From contig JAKEKT010000082.1 in NCBI GenBank assembly GCA_021495925.1, positions 100,218 through 164,217 of the forward strand: DNA of 64,000 nucleotides, in the 5' to 3' direction. A program made the translations under genes and the position numbers. Positions 10,575 through 22,304 of this stretch are shown piece after piece (within the stretch, counting starts at the first letter, position 1; every line of letters begins with the position of its first letter). Source of the stretch: Diplodia intermedia (taxonomy: Eukaryota; Ascomycota; Dothideomycetes; Botryosphaeriales; Botryosphaeriaceae). Below the pieces are notes generated by a model that was given only the letters and a program-made list of their open reading frames with translations, had not been told where the DNA came from and did not search any database.

Positions 10575-13500
10575 CTATAATGAAGCGTACAGTGACGTGT
10601 CCATGTGGCCGCCGTTCCCCCAGCCTTGCCACGGGTCGTAGAAATTCGAGTCCATGGTCGGCCGGCGCGGTTGAGGAGGATGCTGTTGCGGCTGGTGCTG
10701 GTGATGTTGCTGTTGTTGTGCCGCCGCCGTAGGAGCAGGTGCTCCCGCCGCACCACCACCACCACCACCACCACCATTCTGCCTCGGCGGCGCCGCCAGC
10801 TTCAGCGCCTTCGCCTTGAGGTTATTCGACAGGATCGTCGCGACCAGATACGCCATGTCGGACTTGCGGCCCAGATACCACAACGCCTTGATGCAGTGCT
10901 CGGCGCGGCGCAAGCACTCATTCGCGGCGCCCACGTTGATCGGCGGCGCGCAGTTGTTGTTGTCCGGCACGGGCACCAGGTCCAGCAGCACGCGGGCGCT
11001 CTTGGCAAACGCGCGCACGAGCACGACGGTCCACGGCTCCGTCAGCAGGGCGCCCTTGTTGACGGCGAAGTGGAAGTCGTGGGCGCGGGCGAACGACGAG
11101 TCGGCGCCGCCGGGCGACGACACGCGGCCGACGTCGGCCATGGCGGCGGCGTTGTCGCGGCGCAGGCGGGCGACGAGGCGCGACTGCAGCCGCCTCTCGC
11201 GCTGCGCCGGCAGCCCCATCATGCCTTCGTCCCCTTCGTCGTCGACGCGCGCCACCATGTCGGCCAGCGACAGCGCCGCCAGGTGCCAGTGCCCGGCCAG
11301 GATGACGTACCACGACTGGATGCGCGGCGGCAGCGCCTCGTGGTGCGCCATGCAGTCGAGGAAGAACTGCCGGTACGTCGCGTTCCAGTGCGCGTACACC
11401 TTGAGCGCCTCGCCGACGGCGGCCTCCATCTTGGCGGGGGGCGTGGATGCGCGCGACATGAGCGTCTGCAGCCGCGCGACCTTGCGGTAGAGGAGGACTT
11501 TGACCGGCGACGCGTTGCACAGCGTCGTCGCCGCCTCTTCGTACGAGCACGGCCACCGCGGCATCCCGACCCCGATCCCGCCGCTGCCTGCTGCGCCGCC
11601 GCCACCACTGCTCCACCGCACCTGCTTGGGCTGCAGGAAGAGGTCGCCCCAGAGGTCGCCGCCGCCTTGCGGCTCTTCGGGCAGCGCGGCCGCGAAGGCG
11701 CCGTCGGTGAAGAGGTCGCCGGTCGAGGACGAAGAGAGGCCGGGGCCGGGCGCCGCGGCGTCGAACATGGTGGTGGCGGTGCTGGTGCTGTTGCTGCTGT
11801 TGCTTCGCGGCTTCGCGGCGGCGGCGGTCCGGTCCGGGTGGATCTTGCTGTCCTTGTCCGACACGATGAGCGGCCGGTCGTTCATCACGGCCGAGAGCGT
11901 GTCGAACATGACGCACAGCCAGAACATCATGTCGAAGGTCTGTTTCGCGCGCTGGTGAGCGGGGAGGGGGGCTGGGCCGGGGACGGATGGGGACACGTAT
12001 ACGTACCTTGCGGTCGGCCGTCTCCAGATGGCTGGCCGGGCCGGCCATGCGGTTGAGCTTGGCGCGGTGGGCAAAGACCTGGCGCGTGGCCGTCTCGAGG
12101 AAGACGGGCGGGCCCTCGGCCTCGATGATGTCGTCGAGGCGCGACGTGTCGGCGGCGTCGGCGGGGGCGGGCAGCTGGTCGAGGTTGAGCGGCTTCTGGG
12201 TGAAGGAGAAGATGATGTGGGCCAGCACGACGCGGAACGAGTCGCAGTCGGCGGCGTCCTGCAGCGCGCGGCGGGCCTGGTGCCAGAACTGCTCCTGCAG
12301 CATGCGGTCGAACTCGCCGTCCAGCGGGCACGGCATGGCGCCGTCCTGGGCGAAGTGGGCGGCGCTGCGCTGGCTGCCCTGGGCCCACTGCGTGGCGAAG
12401 GCCATGATGGCCAGCTGCAGCGCGCGCGACGCGGCGCGGTCGTCGTGGGCGCCCGGCGGCCCGCGGCGGCGCAGGCGCGCCCACGCGCGGTCCAGGTGGC
12501 ACACGCGCTTGACGATGCGATTGCCCTGCGAAGAAGGATCGTGGTCAGTTCCGCCGAACAGGGCGGCCATGTACGCAGACGCCGGGTCGGCCCAGCACGC
12601 GGGACCCCATACCTCGGACAGCGCGGCGCCGCCGTCGTCGCCCTGGGCGGGCAGCATCTGGTACGTGTACGGGCACGTCTTCTCCGTCAGCCAGCACGAC
12701 AGCGCGTTCTCGAAGCTGTCGTGGTACACCTTCCACAGCCCCTTGGTCAGCTCCGACTGGTTCATGCTCGACGCCAGCCGGCTCTGCAGCGTCGACGGCT
12801 GCAGGTTGTCGACGAAGCTGCTGAAGCTGCCCGCCGACCCGCTGCGCCGCCCCCGCCGCTCGTGCCCGAACCCGGGCGTCGCCCGCCACGCCACCAGCTC
12901 GCTCTGCTGCTGCTGCGCCACTGCATCTGTTAGGACGTCTTCGACGGCGCTCTCCGGGCTCGCGCTGGTCTCGTCGCACTCCCACGCCGCGCCCGCAAGG
13001 TACAGCCCGTTGGAGCCGGGCGACACGTTCGACGCCGGGGCCGGGGGGAAGAAGGCATGCTGGTAGTCGGGCTGCGGCGGGTGCTGGTGGTCATGTTGTT
13101 GATGATGCTGCTGCTGTTGATGTGGTTGATGATGGTGCAGGTCCGGGCGCGGGACCTCCTCGAAGCGGAAGTCGTCGTCCAGGGCGTCGGCCACGGCGCG
13201 CAGCGGCAGCGGGTCGAAGCCGGACGAGGGCCATTGGTCGGGCAGGGCGGGCGGCGGGTGGGCGTGTTGGTGTTGGTGGGCGGCGAGCGGCGGCTGGGGT
13301 GGCAGAAGCGAGGCCAGCACGGGATCGTCGACGTCGGGCGAGTAGGGGTACGAGTAAGCGTAGGCGGGCGGCTGCTGATCAGAAGCCGCGGGCTGGGTCC
13401 GAGCGCGGGTCGAGGGCGACGGCTGCTGCGAGAGCGCCGTGGTGGTCGCGTCGTCGGGCTTGGGGTCCTGGCCAGGGGTGTCGAGGTCGCGGCGCGGGCG

Positions 13501-13820
13501 CAGCGAGGCGCGGTGGACGGCGCGCAGCCATTGCAGCGTGCAGTTCTTGCCCGTCCGCTTGCAGTTCGAGCACGGCCCGAGGGCGGCGATGTCGTCGGCG
13601 TTGCCGCCTGCGAGCAAGTGATGAGCTTGGGGGAGGCTTGGGGGGCAGCGGAGGCTCTCTTACCCGGCTCCTTGGCGAAGGCGACGTCGCAGGCGCGCTT
13701 GCCCTTGCGGCACTGGTCGCAGCTGCGGTGCTGGCGGCGGCCGGTCTTGAAGCCCGCCTTCATGGGCTGCGAGGAGGTCGGCGTCGACGAGAAGTCGCTC
13801 ACGGGCTGCGGATGGGACAT
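10575..13820 (-). CDS. Zn2Cys6 transcription factor with fungal-specific TF domain
   Basis: Three exons (13820-13664, 13607-12007, 11951-10575) give about 1044 residues. The binuclear zinc cluster near residues 34-70 reads CDQCRKGKRAC, a 20-residue loop, then CSNCKRTGKNC; the loop is longer than usual and is interrupted by intron 1. A Gln/His/Pro-rich region follows (window about 13060-13160). The regulatory middle domain includes FWLCVMFDTLSAVMNDRP, which spans the region after intron 2 and is typical of PF04082-type domains. The C-terminus has poly-Gly, Gln/His/Pro and a DPWQGWGNGG end, probably an activation region. An additional in-frame 87 nt intron (12612-12526) is possible, because a branch-point-like CTGAC and TTCTTCGCAG precede GNRIVKRV. 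Target genes are unknown. Confidence 0.87.
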
Positions 13821-15316
13821 GATGTCGGCGTCGGCCTGGAGTGACGTGGAAAGCGGGTCTCCATAGGCGGGGCCCCTGGATCAGTTATAAGACGATGCGC
13901 TGCTAGCCTCGTCCTGACTCGAGCCCGCCCAGAGCCCGCCAGCAGCATGGGGAATGCGGGGGAGCGCCTGATTGGGCTGTTGGTGGATCAGCACGCGTCC
14001 CGCGACTCCCGGTGCGAACGCTGTCGAAAGGAGTTGCTCGTGACCTGCCATTGGCGGCGCCCTGCTCGTGCGGGCAGATCCCGCGTCCAAAAGGAGGCGT
14101 CCTTCTAGCCCGCGCCCGCTGCTCCACCACGGCTCGTCCGATTGCAAGTGTCCGTCGAACAGGCGCGCGCGGATCGACGGCCCTACGCGCTTGCAGCACT
14201 TGTCATTGGCGGGAGTTGACCCGGCCAAAGCGCTTCCACGTGGAGCTCCCGCCTCTATCTATGTACGCCCGTAGTGCACCATGAATCCTGCATTATTCAC
14301 CGGCGACACGCGTTGCTTGCCGTTATCCACCGCAGCGGTGTGCCAGTACTTCACGACACTTGACAGCATTGCCACTCGGAGCGTGTACTTGATGGAATAG
14401 TCTCCGCGTAGACTTTTCCTTCACTTCTTCTCTACGTCTGCGGTGGCTGCTGGAAAAGCACCCCTTGCGTTGTTACACCGAAAAGCGCAAAATCCGCCCG
14501 CGCCAAGCATCCTCCGACCAGAAATTGCTCGCGCCAAAAGAAATCACGCGTGGGTCCTGCATGCCTGCCTATGCAGGGTCCAGAAGACGGCGGTCGGACG
14601 TTGGCGCCATCTACAGTAGGACCAGCCCGTGTCTGCAGCCCCCTTATTGTTGTTGCTCTGCTTTCAATCGCAGCCTACACCGAGGCCGAGATGGAGATTT
14701 TCTCTAAATTAACATTACGATCGCCTAATCTCTTATACATACATTCCACCGTCTTTAAGCCTACAATCAAAAAACTCCGGGGGATCCGTCGCAGGGCCTT
14801 CACCAGAGAATTGCTCTTGCTTGCTTTGCTGGCCAGCAGAAACCACAGCATCATCCATAGAGTTATGTTTCCCTGCTTGGACTGCGAGCGTGGTACAGCA
14901 CACAAAAAGATGTCTGTCGCTTTCCGGGCTCCAAGACCTGTGGAGATAAAAAAGAAACGCCGGCTATCTACGGTGCAGCCCCACATGCCCACTTAAGTGT
15001 TGAGATTGCGCCTTTATGTAAGAGATGCCAAAGGCTTACATACCCGGACTTTCCGACGCTCCGACCACGTCCGGCGAGACAAAGCCCCACCACCAGTCAT
15101 TGTGTGATTGCAGAGAATCAGGAACTATTTTATGGCTATAGCGCTGAGGAAACCAGCAGCGCCGAGGCCGCCGCCGACGACGACGACAGTTTCTCCATAT
15201 CAGCCCGGAAAGGTAGCCTTGCCCGCAACAGAAAAGAAAAAGCAAAAACCGCCTCCCCTCCCCTCCTCTCCCCCGCCCCGATCCCACACACGACAAAACG
15301 AACCCCATCACCCAAG
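13821..15316. other. Intergenic region, no gene recognised
   Basis: About 1.5 kb holding the upstream region of the Zn2Cys6 gene and the 3' flank of the monooxygenase gene. Several open frames overlap on both strands, but none has a family resemblance, a consistent start or splice signals. I see nothing further in it. Confidence 0.45.
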
Positions 15317-17262
15317 TCAAGCCTTCACCGTCCTAAACCCCTTGAACCCGGGCAGGGCCTCGCGGATCTCGCGGGCATACTGCGGGATGCCGCCGGCGTA
15401 GTTGACCTGCTCGAACGGCTTGCCGGGCAGGCTGCCGCCCATGTAGGTCGAGCGGGTGGTGGGGAAGAGCGAGGCGTCGGACAGCTCGTTGATGCGCGCC
15501 TTCCACGCCCGGCTGGCCTCGGGCGTCGGGTCGATGCACTTCAGCCCCGCCCGGTCGACGGCCTTGATGGCGTCGACGATCCACCGGCTCTGCACCTCGA
15601 TGCTCGTCGGCCCGTTGCTGAGGAGCGTGGGCCCGTGCGGCCCGTAGAGGTGGCTGTCGAGTTGGTCAGTGTGTCTCGCTCTCTCCCTCTGAGATGGAAC
15701 CCTACTTACAACATGTTCGGGTAGCCGCTGACGGTCGTGCCCAGGTACGTGTAGGCGGCGTCCTTCCACTCGTCCTTGAGCGTGGTGCCGTGCACGCTCC
15801 GCAGCCCCATGTTGGTCATGCCGCCGGTGGTGATGTCGAAGCCGGTCGCGATGGCGATGACGTCGACCTCGTGCAGCGTGCCGTCCTGCAGCAGGATGCC
15901 GTTGGGCTTGATCTCGACGATGGCGTTGCCCGCGATGTCCACGACGTCGACGTTCTCGCGGTTGAACTGCTCGTAGTAGTTCTGCTCCAGGCAGGGCCGC
16001 TTCACCCCGCTTTGGTGTGGCCGTCAGCCGCTGCGCCGCCCAACTTCCCAGAGTCTGCGAGCGTGTGTGTGTACTTACAAGGCATGCGGCGGCTCCAGGG
16101 GCGCGAGTAGGTCCCTCTTTCGCGCGTCCCCGATGCGAGCCCGTTGGTTCTTCGCCCTGCAGCCCGCCGCCCATCAGCCCTCGGAATCAACATGCGGGGG
16201 TTCGCCGACTTACCAGAAGTTGTACGCCTCCCGGTTGGCCTTTGCGTCGAAAAGGTAGTCCTTGTAGTTGCCGAGCCAGAACGAGAAGCCGCCGTGATCC
16301 CACAGCTTCCGGTAGTACTTCTCCCGCTCCTCGGCCGAGTCCTCGAACGTGTTCTTCTCGCTGAAGGTGAACATGAAGCCGCCGAAGCAGTGCTCGCGGA
16401 GCTTCATCAGCTGCGGGTAGAATCTCTTCGTCCGGTTCTGCTCCTCGGCCGTCAGCGGCCTCTTCCCCATCGGCACCGCCAGGTTGGGCGTCCGTTGGAA
16501 GACCCTGTTCTCCACGTCAGCAACCGGCACACACGCAAATGCTGCTGCAGGGGTGGAAATATACATACTTCAGATGCCCGTCCGGCCCGATCTTCGGCCC
16601 CCACTCCTGCGATATCTGCACGCCCGACGCCCCCGTCCCGATGACGGCGCAGCGCTTGCCCGCCACGTCGACGTCCTCCTCGGGCCAGAACGACGAGTGG
16701 CAGATGAAACCTGGAAACCCATCATCACCATCACCATCAGCACAGCACTTCTTCTCCCCCGCCGTCCCCCCCCCTTTTTTTTTCCCCCAACTCACTCACT
16801 CACTCACCTTCAAACGACCCAATCCCCTTCCAATCCGGCACATACCGCTTCGCCGCAAACCCCGCCGCGACGATCAAAAACCTCGCCCGCGCCGCGCGCC
16901 CGTCCTCGGTCCGCACCGTCCACCTTCCCGCGCCCTCGTCGAACCGCGCGTCCGCAACGACGCTCCCGAACGCCGTGTCGCGCGACAGCCCCAGCGTGCG
17001 GTCCGCGTGCGCAAAGTATGCCCGCAGCTCCGTGTAGTCCGGGTAGTTGGTCGTCCACGTCCAGTCCCGCCATAGTTCGGGGATCGAGAGTTCGTATTCT
17101 GGCACTTCCGAGTCGACGCGTGCGCCCGGGTAGCGGTTCCAGCGCCTGGGGGGGTTGGGGGTGGGGTTAGTGGTGTTGGGGAGGGGTGCTGAGAGAGAGC
17201 TGGGTGGTGGGGGGAGTGGGGATGATGTTTGAGTGGAGAAGTGGAGTAGGAGAGAGAGAGAG

Positions 17263-17315
<53 letters not shown>

Positions 17316-17544
17316 CGAGTTGGAGGAGAGAGAGGAGGACTTACCAAGTACCGCCGAAGCCGTCGCCGGCCTCGTAGATGACGGTCTTGTAGCCCAGCTG
17401 GCGGAGCTCGTGCAGGAGGTACACGCCGGCGAAACCGGCGCCGACGATCAGGACGTCCGTCTCGAGGTTGTCGGCGTAGGGCCCCTGGCCGTCGCTGGGG
17501 CGGTGGGCGTACTCGCGGAGCTCGGTCTTGATTGGGCCGGGCAT
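15317..17544 (-). CDS. Type I Baeyer-Villiger monooxygenase
   Basis: Seven exons (17544-17345, 17145-16808, 16710-16569, 16504-16214, 16156-16079, 16009-15710, 15653-15317) join in frame to 561 residues. It should insert oxygen next to a ketone using FAD and NADPH, giving an ester or lactone. Support: FAD-binding GAGFAG at residues 35-40 followed by FGGTWRWNRYPGARVD; the Baeyer-Villiger fingerprint F-x-G-x3-H-x3-W-P complete at F178, G180, H184, W188; the second Rossmann motif GTGASG for NADPH; and an ATGFD motif near the C-terminus. The small 78 nt exon 5 restores the conserved KRDLLAPLEPPHAFG region. Intron 1 carries a long GA microsatellite. The neighbouring alcohol dehydrogenase and SDR fit a ketone-oxidation context. 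The substrate cannot be read from sequence. Confidence 0.93.
17249..17314. repeat. GA microsatellite inside monooxygenase intron 1
   Basis: A nearly pure (GA)n tract of about 66 bp, broken by a short GATAGATA interruption, occupies the middle of the 199 nt first intron of the monooxygenase. It is likely to be length-variable between isolates. Confidence 0.9.
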
Positions 17545-18610
17545 GGTGGGGGTGCGAGAGAGAGTAGGCTTTGGACTACTTGCTTGGAGTTCGTGCAGGG
17601 TAAGGGCTTGTGGAATTTGCAATGTCGAAGAGACATGCGAAGCTTGCTTCAGGGAGTCGGATGCAAGCACGCTGGTTAAATAGGCGCTGAGGAGACGGAA
17701 ACAATGGAGACGAGCTCTGGTACGGTTCCGCGGATACGATCAGCAAAAGAGGAGCAGCATCGTGGGCTGGCCAGCCAGCTGTTCGTCCGCAGGTCAGGCG
17801 TAGAGGATCGTGAGGGGGCCCCGAAGTCTACCTCGGACGACTTCCAGTGTACGCTGCCCAATTGCGGGCATAGTGCAGCTTCGTGAGCGGAAGCGCGTTC
17901 GAACCTGCGGCTCCGCATCGCGAAAGGAGGGGTTATCTGTTGTTGTGGACGGAGGAGCGCAGCAGATCTTTGATCCCCGCATGCCAAGCTCATTCGTTGT
18001 GTGACTGCATTTCCCCACAAAGTTCCCCGGAATCCGGATCCGCAGCACGGACGGGGTAGCATGAGTTGTCATTAGCCAACGTGGCCAATCGTTCACCGCG
18101 GCTTCCTCGGAAAGCGGGGGTCTGCTTCGATCGTCGTGCGCCTGGCCATTATGCGGTAATCGCTGAGCCCTGCGGAGAGTGCTGGGGCGTCATGTGCTGT
18201 CTGAGATCAAATCGGAGTGCAGTATCTGGTAAAGGTGCAGGGGCCAGGGTTGCCGTGCTTCCAGGAACTGCCATGGTAGATACGCTCAGGATGAGATCAT
18301 TGCAAACGACAATCAATGATCAGCAAACTCTTATCTTGCGTGGTGGCCCGTGAAGCGTGAGAAAGTACCCACCAGGTTGCTGTACAGAGCCCGAACGAGG
18401 TGATATGGTAAACATGGGTCATGCCTTTCGTGCATTAGTGCTGACTGACTACTCGAGCGTTTCCCATCACCAAGCGGGTCTGTTTAATCTTTTCAAGTGT
18501 GCGAATGCGCAGTGAATTGAATACAATTCATTTGCCAAGACAATACTCGCCCAACCCATTCCGATTTCCTTACCATGATATCATCATATGAAACGACTCT
18601 GTGACCACGG
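17545..18610. other. Intergenic region, no gene recognised
   Basis: Roughly 1.07 kb upstream of the monooxygenase and downstream of the pseudogene. A B-box-like GTTCGAAC at about 17895 does not pair into a T-arm. No tRNA, coding region or repeat was supported. Confidence 0.45.
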
Positions 18611-20194
18611 TCAAGAAAACGAAGTTGGGAGAGATGCAGAAGTCCTTGAGCTCAGGGCGTTCTCCACAGGATCCCGAGACGCACCAGGAGCCGAGTGTCT
18701 CCTGAAAACACTGCCATGAACACGTCCAACACTCTGCTCCGCCCCAGCAACGGCATCCAGCGCGACGCCAGCCAAAGCAGGTCCAGCAGACCGCCTTTCC
18801 CGCAGCTTCTCAGCCGGCAGCTCCACATCCCTATCATCCATCTCCCGGCCATCCCTCGCGCTAGCGTCGAACCTGCCATCCAGGTACACGACGAGGGCGA
18901 TAAGCAGCGAGCCTGCGGACTCCCCGTCAGCCGGACACTTACACGACATACTCCCGCACGATCCCACGTCCCCCGGAAGCAAAGAAAGAAAAAACCCACC
19001 AGCCGTGACGATGTAGCCGCCGATGGTAAACGCCATCGTCTGCGCGCTCACCTGCACACGTCCTGGCCGAACCCGCACGGCCGCGACGACGGGACGGTCC
19101 ACACGGACGCCGATGACGAGGCTTCGTCAGCGACGGCCCGCCACGCAGACGGCGAGGGCTGACGTAGGACGGAGCTGTACGTGCGGATGATGTTTAGGCA
19201 GCTGCGCTGCTCTCCGCCGCCGCCGCCGCCGCCGCCGTGCTTCTTGGACGACGATGACGATGATGTCGTCGGCGCGAGCACCTTTCCTCCTCTTCAGCGA
19301 CGCCACGAGGTTGAACGCGCCGTCGCCCGGCAGCTTGTTCGGGGTGCTTGAAGTAGAACGTCGGCCGGCCTTCCGCGCCGGAGACGCCCGAGGTGGAGGA
19401 CGGATTGGCGCTTGCCCGATGACGAGGCCTTCTTGGAGCTGAGGATCGGGTTGGTCGGCAATCAACAGGCCGTTGTGTCATCTGGATGGACGGATGGATG
19501 GATGGCGGGACAACGCACCTGCCTTGGCTATCTCGATCCGCCGGACGCTTCTGAGGCCGACGGTTTCGAAGGGGATGATGCCGCAGAAGCGGGTGGCGTT
19601 GTAGAAGGAGATGAGGTGGCTTCAGCAGCTGCCTTGTCGGACCAGTCCTCGTCGTCGCAGGGCACGAACTGGTGGCGGCGGCCGTTGTCGATGAACAGGC
19701 TGATGGCCCAGTGCCGGCAGTAGTGCTGCGACCAGACGTGGCCGTGGTCTTGCGCGAAGTCGCCCGCCAACCCGAACCGGAAATAGCACATCCAGAACAG
19801 CCACGTCAGCTCCGTCGAGATCTTGTGCAGCAGCCGCCGCTTCTCCAGCGCCGCGTGGCTCGCGAGGAATTGGGCCTGTCACACTCCACGGGATGCTGGT
19901 GAGCTGAGAAGGGGCGCTTTGAGACGTTATCGTTGGTCTTACCACTATCCACTTGTCAAGGTAGACGGGCCCTGCGAGCCCGGGAATGCACTGTTTGATT
20001 TTCCAGCAGATTATGAGCCCGCGGTAGAAGAAGCGCCCGAAGGCTTGCATCGTGAACGTCCAGATTCTTTTTGCCAAAGGCATGCCTTCGTTCCAGGAGC
20101 CGCTTGGGGAGGAGATGAGGACTCGCTCGACAGAGAAGGGGTACTTTTGCACAAAGGCCGAGCACGTAGGACGGGGAGGTTTGAACTTTACCAT
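18611..20194 (-). pseudogene. Decayed paralogue of the 7721-9265 membrane protein
   Basis: Frame-scattered similarity to the intact gene is seen along the whole length and in the same order: a start MVKFKPP, a first exon ending at 19943 (phase 0), then FWMCYFRFG and ISLFIDNGRRHQFVPCDDE, then LISFYNATRFCG in another frame, then CLNIIRTYSS, then SAQTMAFTIGGYIVTAG and, across a conserved intron, SLLIALVVYLDGRF. Matching the blocks needs at least three frame changes: near 19635, within 19200-19420, and near 19100-19170. Those frameshifts and in-frame stops leave no full-length protein. Intron positions match the intact copy, so this is a genomic duplication, not a retrocopy. Assembly indels in this GC-rich stretch are the main alternative. 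Confidence 0.72.
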
Positions 20195-20875
20195 GGCTGT
20201 ACGTTAGACAGTGCAGATGGGGTTTGTTACCGCAATTCAATTGTTCAGTAAAAGAGTTCTGGCGGTTGAAGACCAAGCTGGGTCGAACGAGACTGATTAC
20301 CTACTCCGCACAGGACAGCGTCTTGTGCCATGGGGGCACAATACCAGATGCTTTCTTGCCAATGTTCATCACCGTCGTTTCGTGGATGTCAAATGATCAC
20401 ATGACAACGGAGCGCCTCCCATTCGATTCGTTGACTCGATTCAACTGCTAAAAGAAGAACTGGTTTTGCTGGTCTGTTCGAAGTAAGCGATGGAAAGCCA
20501 TAGTAGGTTTCCTCTTGTAGAATCGTCAACCAGGCGTCTCCTTGTTCCACCAAGTGAAAATTAAGAAGAGGGTCGGGCTTCCAGATGATGAAGCATCTTT
20601 CGGAGTAGATTGATCGATCGCAACGTAGCGGCAGTCGTCAGGCTTGCTCCTCGCTCTGGCTTCTTTCAAAGTGTACAGCAAGGCGGAAAGAGATTGGGAG
20701 CCGACGCTGCATTGATGGCCTGCTTCGTGATCCGTGCGCGTGGTCTCAGCTGGAGAGATGTTCCACTTCAATGTAGGTAGGTTCGTCGGGTAGTTCCTGT
20801 GACGTCATTGCAGTGCGGGGCAGCTGAGGCCATCGAAGCCAGAGCCAGCCCCGCCACCTGCCGTCCCTCCACGAG
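20195..20875. promoter_or_regulatory. Region between the pseudogene and the alcohol dehydrogenase
   Basis: About 680 bp between divergent transcription units. No coding sequence is recognised. It should hold the promoter of the alcohol dehydrogenase gene, but I saw no convincing TATA box. Confidence 0.4.
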
Positions 20876-22004
20876 ATGCCGTCCTACACCATCACCACCT
20901 TCCGCTTCGACCAGGCCTCCAATGGCTTCGTCAAGAAGACGGCCGACCGCGCGCTCGGGGCCAACGAGGTGCTCGTCAAGACGACCCACAGCGGCCTCTG
21001 CTACACCGACGTCCACGCCAAGCGGTCGAACAAGGGCTGCGGCCTGGGCCACGAGGGCGTCGGCACCGTCGTGCGCGTCGGCGACCAGGTCGGCGACTTG
21101 AAGCTCGGCCAGCGGGTCGGCTGGGGGTGAGTCCACACCAACTTCCTGGAGGCTGGCTGATCTGATCTGCCGGCAGCTGGCTCCACCACGTGCGTCTCCG
21201 CCCTCCTCCCACGAGACCGCGCACCTTGCTGACCCGGTCCCACAACAGTCCTGCGGTTCGTGCGAGTGCTGCGCCGACGGCCACCGGCAGTACTGCGCCG
21301 ACGCGTGCGGCTTCGGCTTCGGCGAGCTCGACCAGGGCTCCTTGGGCGACTACGCCATCCGCGACCGCGCCTTTGTCCACCCCATCCCGGACGACGTGCC
21401 CTCGGAGCATGCCGCGCCCCTGATGTGCGCCGGCGCGAGCACATACGAAGCGCTGACGGCGGCCGGGACGAAGGCGAGCGACAGGGTTGGCGTCGTCGGC
21501 GTCGGCGGGCTGGGACACATGGCCGTCATGTTCGCGCGCGCCTGGGGCTGCGCCGTCACCGCCCTCTCCAACGACGGAGACAAGAGGGGCGACGCGGCCA
21601 AGCTCGGGGCGGATGAGTTTGTCGGTTTGGACGAGCTCCGCCGACGGGGACCGCCCGCGCACTGCTCGCCCGTCGACGTGATCCTGCTGTGCTCCAACTC
21701 TATCCCGCCCCTCGAGCTGCTGCTGCCGCTGCTGGCGCGCAGGGCCCGCATCGTCTTCATGACCATCCAGCAGGACCCCGTCCAGATCCCGTACATGCCG
21801 TTCATCCTCCCCGGCCACAGCATCATTGCGTCGACCGAGGCGTCGAGGCAGACGTACGCCGAGATGCTGCGCTTTGTAGGCCGGCACAAGGTCGCGCCGT
21901 GGATCCAGAAGTTCGCCATGACCGAGGCTGGATTGGCTGATGCGTTTGCGACGCTGGAGGAGGGCAGGATGCGGTACCGCGGAGTGCTCGTGGCTGAAGG
22001 ATAA
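20876..22004 (+). CDS. Zinc-dependent alcohol dehydrogenase (MDR superfamily)
   Basis: Three exons (20876-21126, a 13 nt exon 21177-21189, 21249-22004) give 339 residues. It should interconvert alcohols with aldehydes or ketones using NAD(P). The catalytic-zinc ligands are visible as C42 in GLCYTDVH and H59-E60 in GLGHEGVG; the structural-zinc cysteines are in CGSCECC...YC just after the microexon. The cofactor-binding Rossmann motif is VGVGGLGHMAV. The tiny exon encodes only WLHH plus a shared codon but is needed to join VGWG to SCGSCECC in frame, as family members read continuously here. Its neighbour is an SDR on the same strand 300 bp downstream. Substrate unknown; the sequence is closest in feel to propanol-preferring ADHs. 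Confidence 0.9.
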
Positions 22005-22304
22005 CAAGCTTTCAATCCTCCTGCAGCGGGCGAAGCGTACGGAGTCTGCGGCGCAGAGACCGGAGTTAAGAATAAGGTTGAGCACATGTCATCATCGTTC
22101 CGCCGCACTCCAACACCAGCGCCGGAGTTAGCGGCCGAGACGCCTATAAGCAACGAATCTTCACTTCTCCAACTACGCGTATAAGAGCAGTTCGGTTTTA
22201 TTCATTCCTTTGTTAGCCAACCGATTCACTTGACCGATCTCCCATCCCCTCAATCCCTCCCCCAATTCCCCCACCCAGCATCACCACCACCACCACCAAC
22301 AACC
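22005..22304. promoter_or_regulatory. ADH-SDR intergenic region
   Basis: The 300 bp between two same-strand genes ends in a CT/CA-rich leader (CACCACCACCACCAACAACC) before the SDR start, typical of fungal 5' UTRs. No gene is seen. Confidence 0.4.

Noticed and set aside
14550..14996. Overlapping open frames upstream of the monooxygenase end
   Set aside because: Both strands are open at the same place, neither begins with a convincing ATG and neither resembles a protein family.
17880..17960. B-box-like GTTCGAAC, possible tRNA
   Set aside because: Flanking bases do not form a T-arm stem on either strand, and no A-box or acceptor stem is visible.
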